A stretch of 36,416 nt of DNA from Anaerolineae bacterium (GTDB lineage: Bacteria; Chloroflexota; Anaerolineae; Aggregatilineales; Phototrophicaceae): the NCBI GenBank assembly GCA_022825675.1, contig JAJDWK010000081.1, positions 1 to 36,416 on the forward strand, in the 5' to 3' direction. The notes under the pieces are model-generated. The model made no database searches, was not told the origin of the DNA, and was given only the letters and a program-made list of their open reading frames with translations. Position 1 is the stretch's first letter. Each line of letters begins with the position of its first letter. The translations under genes were made by a program, and so were the position numbers. Positions 16,077 through 23,035 of this stretch are shown here, in pieces.

Positions 16077-16685
16077 ATGAGCAGCTATGCCGATGTTCAC
16101 AGAAAAACAAAATTGGGCGAGCGCGAAGCGGCGCTGCGCCTCAAGAACAATCGGCTGGGCATGACGATTTTCCAAGCCAGTTGGATTATGGCTTTCCTGG
16201 CGTTGATTGTCGTGAACTGGCAGCTGCGCTACAGCTATGCGCAATGGCCGCCCGCGGGCGTAACACCCTTTGACGCCACCCTGCCCAGCATCGCCACTTT
16301 CGCCCTGCTGCTGAGCGCCCTGTTGACGCGCCGCGGCTGGCAGGGCTTACGCCGCGGCGACCGCGCGCAGTTCACGCGGAGCTGGCGGCTGGCGCTGCTG
16401 CTGGGTTTGGGTTTTGTCGCCAGCATCGTCTACGAATTCATCACGGTATCGGAAGCGGCGCTGGCGACGCATTATGGCGTCACCCTGCGTTTGATGACCG
16501 GCTTTCACCTCGTGCATGCGCTGGCGATTATGGCGGTGCTGCTCTATGTCTTGCGCCAGGACGCAAGCGGTGCCTATAGTGGCGACCCGCGCCAGTCCTG
16601 GGCGGCGGAAGGGGCGGCGAAACTCTGGTATTTTGTTACTGTCGCCTGGATTCTCTTTTATGTGGTGCTGTACTGGCTGCGCTGA
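16077..16685 (+). CDS. Divergent cytochrome c oxidase subunit III-like membrane protein
   Basis: This encodes 202 residues from the ATG at 16077, 16 bases after coxA. Five hydrophobic helices are visible. Subunit III-like landmarks are 'LPSIATFALLLSALLTRRG' (compare the usual 'NT..LL.SS'), a 'GLGFVASIVYEF' helix, 'MTGFHLVHALAIMAVLLYVL' (compare GFHGLHV) and the final 'LWYFVTVAWILFYVVLYWL' (compare YWHFVDVVW). It lacks the strongly conserved acidic residue and the WHFVD motif that the second subunit III gene (17758) has. It may be a structural subunit of the same oxidase or a degenerated duplicate. It is part of the same operon. Confidence 0.75.
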   Translation: MSSYADVHRKTKLGEREAALRLKNNRLGMTIFQASWIMAFLALIVVNWQLRYSYAQWPPAGVTPFDATLPSIATFALLLSALLTRRGWQGLRRGDRAQFTRSWRLALLLGLGFVASIVYEFITVSEAALATHYGVTLRLMTGFHLVHALAIMAVLLYVLRQDASGAYSGDPRQSWAAEGAAKLWYFVTVAWILFYVVLYWLR

Positions 16686-16731
16686 GCGGCGCTGCTCAGC
16701 CGCGGCTTTGAAGCTAAGGGAGTAGCGATTC

Positions 16732-17742
16732 ATGGATAAACCGGGATTCTCTCGGGCGATACCGGCGATGATAATCGGCTTCATCCTGTCGCTGGCATTC
16801 GTCTATGTCACGCGCGACCTGCAAAATATGGAGCCTGTCTGGGTCAATGCCGAGTCCAGCGAAGGCGCGCAGGTCGGCTTGATACTGGCGGCATTTGTCT
16901 GCATGGGCACCTTTATGTGGGGCGTTGGCGCTTTTGACCCCAAGATGAGCGAACATGGCGAGCATGCCGCCGAGCATGAAGCGGCAGCGCCGGAAAAAGA
17001 CTTCGCCCTGCGCACTGCTGGTCCCGTCTTCCGCCTGGGCAAATGGCTCTGGGACAGCGCCTGGGCGCTCATCAACGACAGCCCCAAGCCCTGGCATTTC
17101 CCCTATCTGCGCGTCAGCTTCTTTTTGATTAACTGGATTGTCAACATAGTATGGTTCCTGCTCTGGTTCGGCATCGGCTTCCTCGGCTGGCGTTTGTTTT
17201 TGCTGGCGTTCGCTGGCATCCCCGGCACTTTGGGCGCGCTGTTGATGACCGCCTCCAGCTTGTGGCAGATGATGGCATTTTATGGCGGGCAGCTCTTCCA
17301 TGTGTTGACCATCGCCGTGGTGGTTACGATTGCGCTCTTTGCCTTCGCGCTGCTGCCGCATGGCTTGGGTTTGCAAATCGCCACCGAGCCTAATGCCGAT
17401 TTTTTCGCCAATGGCTTCGGCGATTTTGTCATTCCGCTGCAAGATTTGCTGGGCTTGCTGCTGCCGCCCGAAAATTTCGAGAATCAAACGATTGCCGGCG
17501 CCAGCCAATTCACCGTGCTGCTGGGCTTCATTTTTGTGATGTTTGTCTCGCTGGCATTGGCGGCGGGCGGCATCGCGCTTTTCTTCTACCTCGCCAACCG
17601 CGGCGTACAAGAAGTTACCCAAGCCGAGCCCAGCGACAGCCAGCGCACGCAGATACAGCCTATCCGCGAGGCGGGCAAAATCGCTGGCGGCGTCGCCAAT
17701 ATCATCCGCGCCGTCCCGCGCGCTATCGGCTACGGAAAATAG
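16732..17742 (+). CDS. Unrecognised 336-aa membrane protein inside the oxidase operon
   Basis: This encodes 336 residues. TM helices lie at about 9-26 (AIPAMIIGFILSLAFVYVT), 46-66, 125-150 (RVSFFLINWIVNIVWFLLWFGIGFLGW), 155-175, 190-215 and 262-290. Between TM2 and TM3 is a His/Glu-rich loop, SEHGEHAAEHEAAAPEKD (about 82-99), which could bind a metal or be a flexible linker. The soluble C-terminus (about 295-336) is polar. It lies 46 bases after the divergent subunit III and 15 bases before the canonical one, so it is almost surely co-expressed with the oxidase. No resemblance to CtaA, CtaB, CtaG, Sco or known small subunits is visible. An accessory or assembly subunit is the natural guess, but this is unproven. 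Confidence 0.75.
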   Translation: MDKPGFSRAIPAMIIGFILSLAFVYVTRDLQNMEPVWVNAESSEGAQVGLILAAFVCMGTFMWGVGAFDPKMSEHGEHAAEHEAAAPEKDFALRTAGPVFRLGKWLWDSAWALINDSPKPWHFPYLRVSFFLINWIVNIVWFLLWFGIGFLGWRLFLLAFAGIPGTLGALLMTASSLWQMMAFYGGQLFHVLTIAVVVTIALFAFALLPHGLGLQIATEPNADFFANGFGDFVIPLQDLLGLLLPPENFENQTIAGASQFTVLLGFIFVMFVSLALAAGGIALFFYLANRGVQEVTQAEPSDSQRTQIQPIREAGKIAGGVANIIRAVPRAIGYGK

Positions 17743-17757
17743 GGGAGTGAACGAAAC

Positions 17758-18399
17758 ATGGCACAAGTGACCGCCCAGCAGCTCCCATCAGCCGCCCACG
17801 CCGAGCACGAGCACAGCCACCTCAGCGAAGAGGAGCAGAACAACAACCTCAAGCTGGGAGTTTGGCTCTATCTGGCTTCCGAGATTGTCATCTTCTCCAT
17901 CATGATTGTCGGCTATGTCATCCTGCGCATCAACGAGGAGGAGGTGGTCGCGCAAGCGCATGAACAGCTCGGCGTTGGTTTGGTCACGGCGAATACTTTT
18001 GTATTGCTCGCCAGCAGCTATTTTATGGTGATGGGCTTGCGGGCGATGCAGCGCGGCAATCGCGCCGGGATGCTGCGCTGGATCGGCGCGACCGCCCTCG
18101 GCGGCATCGTCTTCCTCATCGGGCAATACATCGAATACAGCGAGCTTTCCCACCTCGGCATCGTGCTCGGCTTTGACGCCGCTTCCCAATGGAGCACCCT
18201 GGGCATGCGCTTTTATGCGCCGACATTTTTCCACGGCGCGCATGTCTTTGTCGGCGTTGTTTGGGCGCTGGAAGTGCTGCGGCGCGGCGCGCAAGGGCGC
18301 TATGACAATAACCCCATCGGCATCGAGATGTTCGGGCTCTATTGGCACTTTGTCGATGTCGTCTGGATTATGCTATTCACCTTGATATATCTGGTTTAG
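17758..18399 (+). CDS. coxC: Cytochrome c oxidase subunit III
   Basis: This encodes 213 residues. A His/Glu-rich N-terminus (about 13-27) is followed by five TM helices. Family landmarks are 'KLGVWLYLASEIVIFSIMIVGY' with the conserved Glu, 'TANTFVLLASSYFMVMGLRAM', 'GQYIEY', 'FFHGAHVFVGVVW' and 'YWHFVDVVWIMLFTLIYLV'. The five-helix form without the two N-terminal helices is usual in caa3/bo3-type oxidases. It stabilises subunit I and its proton uptake. GGGGAG lies before the ATG. The next gene follows after 9 bases, its ribosome-binding site overlapping this stop codon (TTTAGGAGC). Confidence 0.92.
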   Translation: MAQVTAQQLPSAAHAEHEHSHLSEEEQNNNLKLGVWLYLASEIVIFSIMIVGYVILRINEEEVVAQAHEQLGVGLVTANTFVLLASSYFMVMGLRAMQRGNRAGMLRWIGATALGGIVFLIGQYIEYSELSHLGIVLGFDAASQWSTLGMRFYAPTFFHGAHVFVGVVWALEVLRRGAQGRYDNNPIGIEMFGLYWHFVDVVWIMLFTLIYLV

Positions 18400-18408
18400 G
18401 AGCGCACC

Positions 18409-18789
18409 ATGGCGGAAGCGACCCATCACGAAGACGGGCATCACAGCAATACGGTGCGCCTGCTGCGCCGCGATATCACCGTCGAAGGCGGCGTGTATAC
18501 TGTCGTCTTTGGCATCCTGGCAATCTTGACTATTATCGAAGTGCTAAGCGCCGAGCTGCTGAAAGGCGCGATCCACGATATGCCCGAGGCGGCGGTCCTC
18601 CTGGGCGCGGCAAAAGCCGTGATATTGCTGGTCATCGCCATTATCAAAGCGGGCTTGGTCATCTGGTTTTATATGCACCTGCGCGACGAAAACCGCATCC
18701 TCGCGGTTGTGCTGCTGCTGCCTATGCTGATTGCGACGCTGTCCATCCTGTATCTGCTGGCGATCCCCCCCGGCGGCTATAGCGTGTGA
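18409..18789 (+). CDS. Cytochrome c oxidase subunit IV (CtaF/CyoD-like, PF03626)
   Basis: This encodes 126 residues. A His-rich N-terminus (ATHHEDGHHSN) is followed by three TM helices: about 24-44 (GVYTVVFGILAILTIIEVLS), 58-82 and 90-112. The middle 'VILLVIAIIKAGLVIWFYMHL' is the hallmark K..LV..FYMHL of prokaryotic subunit IV. It is the last gene of the oxidase operon. The ATG at 18409 has AGGAG seven bases upstream, overlapping the coxC stop. No clear terminator follows. Confidence 0.88.
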   Translation: MAEATHHEDGHHSNTVRLLRRDITVEGGVYTVVFGILAILTIIEVLSAELLKGAIHDMPEAAVLLGAAKAVILLVIAIIKAGLVIWFYMHLRDENRILAVVLLLPMLIATLSILYLLAIPPGGYSV

Positions 18790-18815
18790 GCTAACGCGCT
18801 CGCGCATCACAATGT

Positions 18816-18846
18816 TTGAACAGGCAGCCGCAGGCTACGGTATATT
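18816..18846 (+). promoter_or_regulatory. Possible promoter of the first Uma2 gene
   Basis: TTGAAC (18816-18821) and TATATT (18841-18846) are good boxes, but the spacer is 19 bases, longer than ideal. The ATG is at 18877. Confidence 0.45.
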
Positions 18847-18876
18847 GGAAGCGCGCTCGGGTTGAGGCGGGAAGAC

Positions 18877-19458
18877 ATGATCGTCAAAGAGAAACTCTAT
18901 ACAATCAATGACTTGTGGGCGATGGGGCATGACCCAGCCTACGAAAACCGCTACTTTTACCTAATTGATGGCATGCTTTTTGAGGATGAGATGCCCGGAC
19001 GAACACACGGACGGCTGGCGATTAAACTCGGGCGCTACCTGGACGAATACGCCGAAGCTCACAACTTGGGTGAAGTCACCTCAGAGACCGGCTATCACCC
19101 GGCGGGCACGGATAGTACCCTGCTGCTGCCAGATGTCGCGTTTCAACGCTGGGAGAGCGTGCCGCAGCCGCCGCCCGAAGGCTATGTACCGGCGATGCCC
19201 GATTTGGCGGTGGAGATCCTGTCGCCCAGCGAGACCTATGCCAGCGCGCGGCGCAAAGCCGAAATCTACCTGCTTAATGGCACAAGTTTGGTCTGGCTGG
19301 TGCTGCCAGCATCACGCGAGGTGGAAGTCTGCCGTATGGCTGCGGCTGGCGGCGTAGACATCGAACTTGTAAGCAGAGACGAGACGCTCAGCGGCGAAGA
19401 CATTCTGCCCGGTTTTACGCTGCCGCTGCGGCAGCTATTTGCCGTCCTGCGAGAATAA
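18877..19458 (+). CDS. Uma2 family protein (DUF820, PD-(D/E)XK nuclease fold), copy 1
   Basis: This encodes 193 residues from the ATG at 18877 (an in-frame TTG lies 15 bases upstream). Family signatures are the N-terminal 'YTINDLWAM', 'YFYLIDGMLFE', 'LLPDVAF', 'PDLAVEILSPSETYASARRKAEIYLLNG' (Asp, Glu and Lys of the PD-(D/E)XK core) and 'LVWLVLPASREVEV'. Uma2 proteins are abundant in Cyanobacteria and Chloroflexota. A nuclease role is inferred from the fold, and their biology is poorly known. The 3' part (19191-19462) is nearly identical in DNA to that of the next gene, while the N-terminal halves differ greatly. Confidence 0.88.
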   Translation: MIVKEKLYTINDLWAMGHDPAYENRYFYLIDGMLFEDEMPGRTHGRLAIKLGRYLDEYAEAHNLGEVTSETGYHPAGTDSTLLLPDVAFQRWESVPQPPPEGYVPAMPDLAVEILSPSETYASARRKAEIYLLNGTSLVWLVLPASREVEVCRMAAAGGVDIELVSRDETLSGEDILPGFTLPLRQLFAVLRE

Positions 19459-19462
19459 GCTG
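19191..19462 (+). repeat. Direct repeat (272 bp) shared by the two Uma2 genes, unit 1
   Basis: It aligns without gaps with 19858-20129 at an offset of 667 bases, with about 11 differences in 272 positions. The repeat runs from PDLAVEILSP to just past the stop codon and ends with TAAGCTG in both copies. Upstream of it the two genes are only distantly alike. Confidence 0.92.
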
Positions 19463-19503
19463 TAAGCGCTTGTGAGAGCGCTCCGCCACCGCTAGCTGGA
19501 ATA

Positions 19504-19512
19504 TGCTATACT
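19504..19512 (+). promoter_or_regulatory. Extended -10 element before the second Uma2 gene
   Basis: TGCTATACT gives a TGn extended -10 (TATACT at 19507-19512). No convincing -35 is present. The AAGGAG ribosome-binding site follows at about 19527-19532 and the GTG start at 19544. Confidence 0.5.
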
Positions 19513-19543
19513 TGGGCTGCCGAATGAAGGAGTTCCCGCGCCC

Positions 19544-20125
19544 GTGATTGCCGAGAAGCGGCTGTATACAGTTGACGATGTCTGGCAGCTGTGCCAAGCC
19601 CCGGAATATGAGCATGTCTTCCTGGAGCTGATTGACGGAGAGCTGCTCGAAATGACGCGACCTGGCAATATCCATGGCCTCTTGGCAACCGAAATTGCTT
19701 TTTATTTGCGGCTTTTCAACAAAACTCATGACTTGGGGCAAGTAACAGTTGAATCCGGTTATCACCCGCCTGATGACCGCGATACCCTGCTGGGACCGGA
19801 TGTTGCCTTCCTGCGCCATGAGCGCTTGCCGCAGCCGCCATCCCAGCGATTTGTCGCGGCGATGCCCGATCTGGCGGTGGAGATTCTGTCGCCCAGCGAG
19901 ACCTATGCCAGCGCGCGGCGCAAAGCCGAAATCTACCTGCTCAATGGCACAAGTTTGGTCTGGCTGGTGCTGCCAGCATCACGCGAGGTGGAAGTCTGCC
20001 GCCTGGCGGCGCATGGCGGCGTTGACATCAAACTTGTAAGCAGAGACGGGACGCTCAGCGGCGAAGACATTCTGCCCGGTTTTACGCTGCCGCTGCGGCA
20101 GCTATTTGCCGTCCTGCGAGAATAA
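19544..20125 (+). CDS. Uma2 family protein (DUF820), copy 2
   Basis: This encodes 193 residues from a GTG at 19544; AAGGAG lies 11 bases upstream. It has the same domain layout as copy 1: 'YTVDDVWQL', 'FLELIDGELLEMT', 'LLGPDVAFLRHERLPQPP', 'PDLAVEILSPSETYASARRK' and 'LVWLVLP'. The N-terminal half, which contains the first core strands, differs strongly from copy 1, whereas the last about 89 residues are almost the same. This is the mosaic expected from gene conversion or recombination between tandem duplicates. It has its own likely promoter. Function as for copy 1; target unknown. Confidence 0.88.
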   Translation: MIAEKRLYTVDDVWQLCQAPEYEHVFLELIDGELLEMTRPGNIHGLLATEIAFYLRLFNKTHDLGQVTVESGYHPPDDRDTLLGPDVAFLRHERLPQPPSQRFVAAMPDLAVEILSPSETYASARRKAEIYLLNGTSLVWLVLPASREVEVCRLAAHGGVDIKLVSRDGTLSGEDILPGFTLPLRQLFAVLRE

Positions 20126-20129
20126 GCTG
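19858..20129 (+). repeat. Direct repeat (272 bp) shared by the two Uma2 genes, unit 2
   Basis: Partner of 19191-19462, ending in the same TAAGCTG after the stop codon. The next bases differ completely, so the homology has a sharp right edge. Confidence 0.92.
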
Positions 20130-20156
20130 ACGCATTAGACGCAAAGGGAAATTGCC

Positions 20157-20576
20157 ATGCCCGTCTCTATCACGCTCAGTGCCGGCACGCGGACAAACAT
20201 CAGCATCCGCCGGCACAAATTTCACAGCGATGAGCCGCTGGAAGCTGGCGGCAGCGACAGCGCGCCAACCCCGGGTGAGCTGATGCTGGGCGCGCTTGGC
20301 TCCTGCATGGCGATTACTTGCAAGCTCTATGCCGGGCGCAAAGGCTGGGATTTAACAGGCGTTGAAGTGGCGCTGGATTATGAGCGCTTTCGCGGGCGGG
20401 ACTATCCCGCGCATGCTGGCGATGAGCTTTATGTGCATGAAGTGCGCGAGGCGCTGGTCTTCCATGGCGACCTGGACGACAAGCAGCGGGCGCGCCTGCG
20501 GGAAATCGCCGGCAAATGCCCGATCCACCGCCTGCTCGCCACCCCAACTTATTTTGTCGAGCTGGAGCAAGCCTAA
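20157..20576 (+). CDS. OsmC family peroxide-reducing protein
   Basis: This encodes 139 residues. It has the two conserved cysteines of the OsmC/Ohr fold: Cys50 in LGALGSCMAIT and Cys121 in GKCPIHRLL, plus 'TPGELMLGALGSC' and 'PIHRLL.TPTYFVEL'. Family members reduce organic hydroperoxides through the cysteine pair. This one resembles the general OsmC/YhfA-like branch more than Ohr itself. AAAGGGAAA precedes the ATG. It stands just after the Uma2 pair and converges with the UPF0316 gene, with only three bases between them. It could act with msrA (22485) in oxidative-stress repair, but it is not in the same transcript. Confidence 0.88.
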   Translation: MPVSITLSAGTRTNISIRRHKFHSDEPLEAGGSDSAPTPGELMLGALGSCMAITCKLYAGRKGWDLTGVEVALDYERFRGRDYPAHAGDELYVHEVREALVFHGDLDDKQRARLREIAGKCPIHRLLATPTYFVELEQA

Positions 20577-20579
20577 CGC

Positions 20580-21110
20580 TCAGCGGCGATGCGCGCGGAT
20601 CCAGCCGCCGCGGATGAACTCCGAGTGTTCCACCGTTACAAAGACATCGTCTTTGATGCCGTGGATTATTTGCAGCACCTGATGCAAATCCCGCCGGTGC
20701 ACGATGATGCGCAGCTCCTCCACCGCGCCATGCGCGCCCTCCCCCATAATTTCAGTTACGCCATGCCCGCGTTCCCGCAGCGCCAGCGCCATCTCGTGCG
20801 AGACATCGCGCGAGGCGATGACGGTCACGCTCTCATAGGCTTTGACATAGCGATTTTCGACTTGCAAGCCGACAATGCCGCCCACGGCAAAGCCAAAAAC
20901 ATAGGCCGCCAGGTTGGGTATATTGTCCAAATCGGTGATGACATGCCCGGCGGTGTAGGCGAAGAGCAGCGACTCCAGCGCCGCGAAGGCGAAGCCCCAA
21001 AGCCGCTGCCCGCGGGAGACAAGTATCAAGCGGGCGGTGCCGATGACATTGTTGACAACGCGCAGCGTAAATATCAGAAACGGCAGAAATTGCGGCTCGA
21101 AAATCATCAT
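20580..21110 (-). CDS. UPF0316/DUF2179 membrane protein
   Basis: This encodes 176 residues from an ATG at 21110 (the adjacent ATG at 21107 is equally possible). A longer open frame to 21293 would run into the inverted-repeat gap and adds no conserved sequence. The N-terminal part has three TM helices ('FLPFLIFTLRVVNNVIGTAR', 'GFAFAALESLLFAYTAGHVI', 'AAYVFGFAVGGIVGLQVE'). The C-terminal DUF2179 domain follows ('VTVIASRDVSHEMALALRERGHGVTEIMGEG' to 'IHGIKDDVFVTVEHS'). The family has about 170-200 residues and is membrane bound, and its function is unknown; the DUF2179 fold resembles a small regulatory domain. Transcribed against its neighbours. Confidence 0.82.
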   Translation of the reverse strand: MMIFEPQFLPFLIFTLRVVNNVIGTARLILVSRGQRLWGFAFAALESLLFAYTAGHVITDLDNIPNLAAYVFGFAVGGIVGLQVENRYVKAYESVTVIASRDVSHEMALALRERGHGVTEIMGEGAHGAVEELRIIVHRRDLHQVLQIIHGIKDDVFVTVEHSEFIRGGWIRAHRR

Positions 21111-21112
21111 GG

Positions 21113-21566
21113 CGGTATGCCTGCGCTCCAGTATCTTCAGCTTCCATTCTAGCAAAATCCGCCGCCGATTTATGGCGGGCAATCGCGCCAAACTGGGGAG
21201 ATTTGGTAGGGGCGTCTCGCCCAGGGCGATTGCATCAAATAATAATTCACCATAACAAGCCGAATAAAACGCAAATTTAACCACCGAGGACACCGAGATA
21301 CACCGAGAAAAGCATGAGAAGCCTCTTAAAATCTTTACTCGGTGTCCTCATTTTCCTCTGTGCTCTCGGTGGTAAGGGCTGTGTGCAAACTACCCTGATA
21401 AATGAAGAAGCATAGAGCCATTTCAAGAAAAAACTTTGTGTCCTTTGTGTCTTTGTGGTGAAAAACAATTTGATGCGATTGCCCTGGCGTCTCGCCGCAG
21501 GCTGTTGAAATTCGCGGCGGCTTGTGGTCTACTGATGGCTGCGCTAACTCCCCCCGAAGGTGAAGC
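21113..21566. other. Repeat-filled gap between UPF0316 and rsmA
   Basis: About 450 bases without a gene. It contains a 32-bp imperfect inverted pair, 21221-21252 with 21456-21487 (26 of 32 matches; core CCAGGGC..TGCATCAAAT). Nested within it, ACCACCGAG (21280-21288) pairs with CTCGGTGGT (21365-21373). Several CACCGAG/CTCGGTG/TTTGTGTC units fill the interior. It looks like a composite of two or more non-autonomous repeats. Promoters for both flanking genes must lie here, but I cannot place them with confidence. Confidence 0.6.
21221..21487. repeat. Large imperfect inverted repeat with 'caccgag' units
   Basis: The outer arms are 21221-21252 and 21456-21487; inner arms and repeated units are described in the gap entry. 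The right arm resembles the unpaired sequence at 3070-3107, so the arm sequence is a dispersed repeat. Confidence 0.65.
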
Positions 21567-22400
21567 ATGCCCACCAGCCCGAAGGCGCTGCTCGATAGTT
21601 ATGGCTTGCAGCCCAAGAAAAGCCTTGGGCAAAACTTCATGCACGACCCGAAGGCGCTGCAGAAAATCGTGGCATCCGCCGGGCTGCAGCCGGGCGATAT
21701 CGTGGTCGAAGTCGGCAGTGGCACCGGCGCGCTGACCGCGCAGCTGGCGGCAGCGGCGCGCCAGGTCTTCGCGATTGAAATCGACCAGCGCTTTCAAGAC
21801 TTGCTGGAAGAGCGCTTTGACGAGACCGACAATGTCTATCTGGTATTCGCCGATATTCTCAAGACGGACATCCGCGCCTTGCTGGGCGCGCAAGACTATA
21901 TCGTGGTGGCGAACGCGCCCTATTACATCAGCAGCGCGATTCTCTGGCATTTCCTCGCCGCGCCCGCGCCGCCGCAGCGCATGCTTTTGACGATGCAATA
22001 CGAAGTGGCGGAGCGCATCATCGGCGCGGGCGGTGCCCAGAACCTGCTGTCTATCGCCGTGCAGTATTATGGCGTCGTCAAAATCATCAACCGCTTGGGT
22101 CCGGCGGTTTTTTGGCCCCGCCCCAATATCCAAAGCGCCGTCCTGCATATCGAGCCGCATGCGACGCCGCCAGTAGCGGTGCCATCGACTGAGGCATTCT
22201 TCCGCGTGGTCAAAGCCGGCTTCAGCCAAAAGCGCAAACAGCTGAAAAATGCGCTGGCGGGCGGGCTGCGCCTGCATCCCGCCGCGGCGAAAGCCTTGCT
22301 CGCCGCCGCCGCCATCGCGCCGCAGCGCCGCGCCGAAACGCTGACGCTGGAAGAATGGGCGCGTCTCACCCGCGCCGCTGATGCTGAGGGCGCGCTCTGA
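21567..22400 (+). CDS. rsmA: 16S rRNA dimethyladenosine transferase RsmA/KsgA
   Basis: This encodes 277 residues, the usual length. SAM-binding and catalytic motifs: LGQNF (20-24), 'IVVEVGSGTGALT' (motif I, about 48-60), 'VFAIEIDQ', 'FADILKTD', NAPYY (the N-x-P-Y motif IV, about 113-117) and 'FWPRPNIQSAV' (FxPxPxVxS). The C-terminal helical domain ends with 'RAETLTLEEWARL'. It dimethylates two adjacent adenosines near the 3' end of 16S rRNA during small-subunit maturation. The ATG at 21567 has GAAGG upstream. The NAPY motif is a mild variant of the usual NLPY/NIPY. Confidence 0.95.
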   Translation: MPTSPKALLDSYGLQPKKSLGQNFMHDPKALQKIVASAGLQPGDIVVEVGSGTGALTAQLAAAARQVFAIEIDQRFQDLLEERFDETDNVYLVFADILKTDIRALLGAQDYIVVANAPYYISSAILWHFLAAPAPPQRMLLTMQYEVAERIIGAGGAQNLLSIAVQYYGVVKIINRLGPAVFWPRPNIQSAVLHIEPHATPPVAVPSTEAFFRVVKAGFSQKRKQLKNALAGGLRLHPAAAKALLAAAAIAPQRRAETLTLEEWARLTRAADAEGAL

Positions 22401-22484
22401 TGCCTGTCTTATGCCGCCGTCGCACTTAGGCAAGATTGGCGGCGCAGGCTGGAAGCTGACGCGGATAAGCGAAGGAGGCACAGC

Positions 22485-23021
22485 ATGAAAAAAGAAATCG
22501 CAACCCTGGGCGGCGGCTGCTTCTGGTGTGTGGAAGCGGTCTACAATCAGCTGCGAGGGGTGGACTCCGCCATCTCCGGCTATATGGGCGGGCATGTGCC
22601 CAAGCCGACGTACGCGCAAGTCTGCGGCAAGAAGACGGGCCACGCCGAAGTGGTGAAGGTTACTTTTGACGCGGCGGTCATCAGCTTTGATGACATCCTG
22701 GATATTTTCTTCACGATTCATGACCCGACCACGCTCAACCGCCAAGGCAATGACATCGGTCCGCAATACCGCTCGGGCATTTGGTATCACAGCGAGGCGC
22801 AGCGGCGCAGCGCCGAAGAGAGCATCAAACGGCTGGCGGCGGCGCGGCTTTATGCCAACAAAATTGTGACCGAAATCAGCCCCGCCGGCACTTTTTGGGA
22901 GGCGGAGGGCTATCATCAGCAGTATTTCGCCAAGAACCCGCGCCAGGGCTATTGCGCCTATATCATCGCGCCCAAGGTGGCGAAGTTCCGCAAGCAGTAT
23001 TTCGATCGGCTCAAGCGATAA
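22485..23021 (+). CDS. msrA: Peptide methionine sulfoxide reductase MsrA
   Basis: This encodes 178 residues with a strong AAGGAGG ribosome-binding site before the ATG at 22485. The catalytic motif GCFWC is at 11-15 (Cys12 is the nucleophile). Further signatures are 'GVDSAISGYMGGHVPKPTYAQVCGKKTGHAEVVKV', 'IFFTIHDPTTLNRQGNDIGPQYRS' and 'YHQQYFAKNP'. It reduces methionine-S-sulfoxide in proteins using thioredoxin. It precedes the PhyH-like gene by 14 bases and probably shares its transcript. Confidence 0.95.
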   Translation: MKKEIATLGGGCFWCVEAVYNQLRGVDSAISGYMGGHVPKPTYAQVCGKKTGHAEVVKVTFDAAVISFDDILDIFFTIHDPTTLNRQGNDIGPQYRSGIWYHSEAQRRSAEESIKRLAAARLYANKIVTEISPAGTFWEAEGYHQQYFAKNPRQGYCAYIIAPKVAKFRKQYFDRLKR

Positions 23022-23035
23022 GGCGGGCGGCAGCG

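Noticed and set aside
14990..16078. 362-codon open frame on the minus strand opposite coxA
   Set aside because: The His/Asp/Gln-rich translation is the mirror of the membrane protein codons; coxA itself has every heme and copper ligand.
18877..20125. Uma2 pair as a restriction or defence system
   Set aside because: Only the nuclease-like fold is present; there is no methyltransferase, helicase or toxin-antitoxin partner beside them. Flanking genes are stress and housekeeping functions.
21280..21470. CRISPR array
   Set aside because: The repeated units are 7-20 bases, imperfect and in both orientations without regular spacers; no cas genes.
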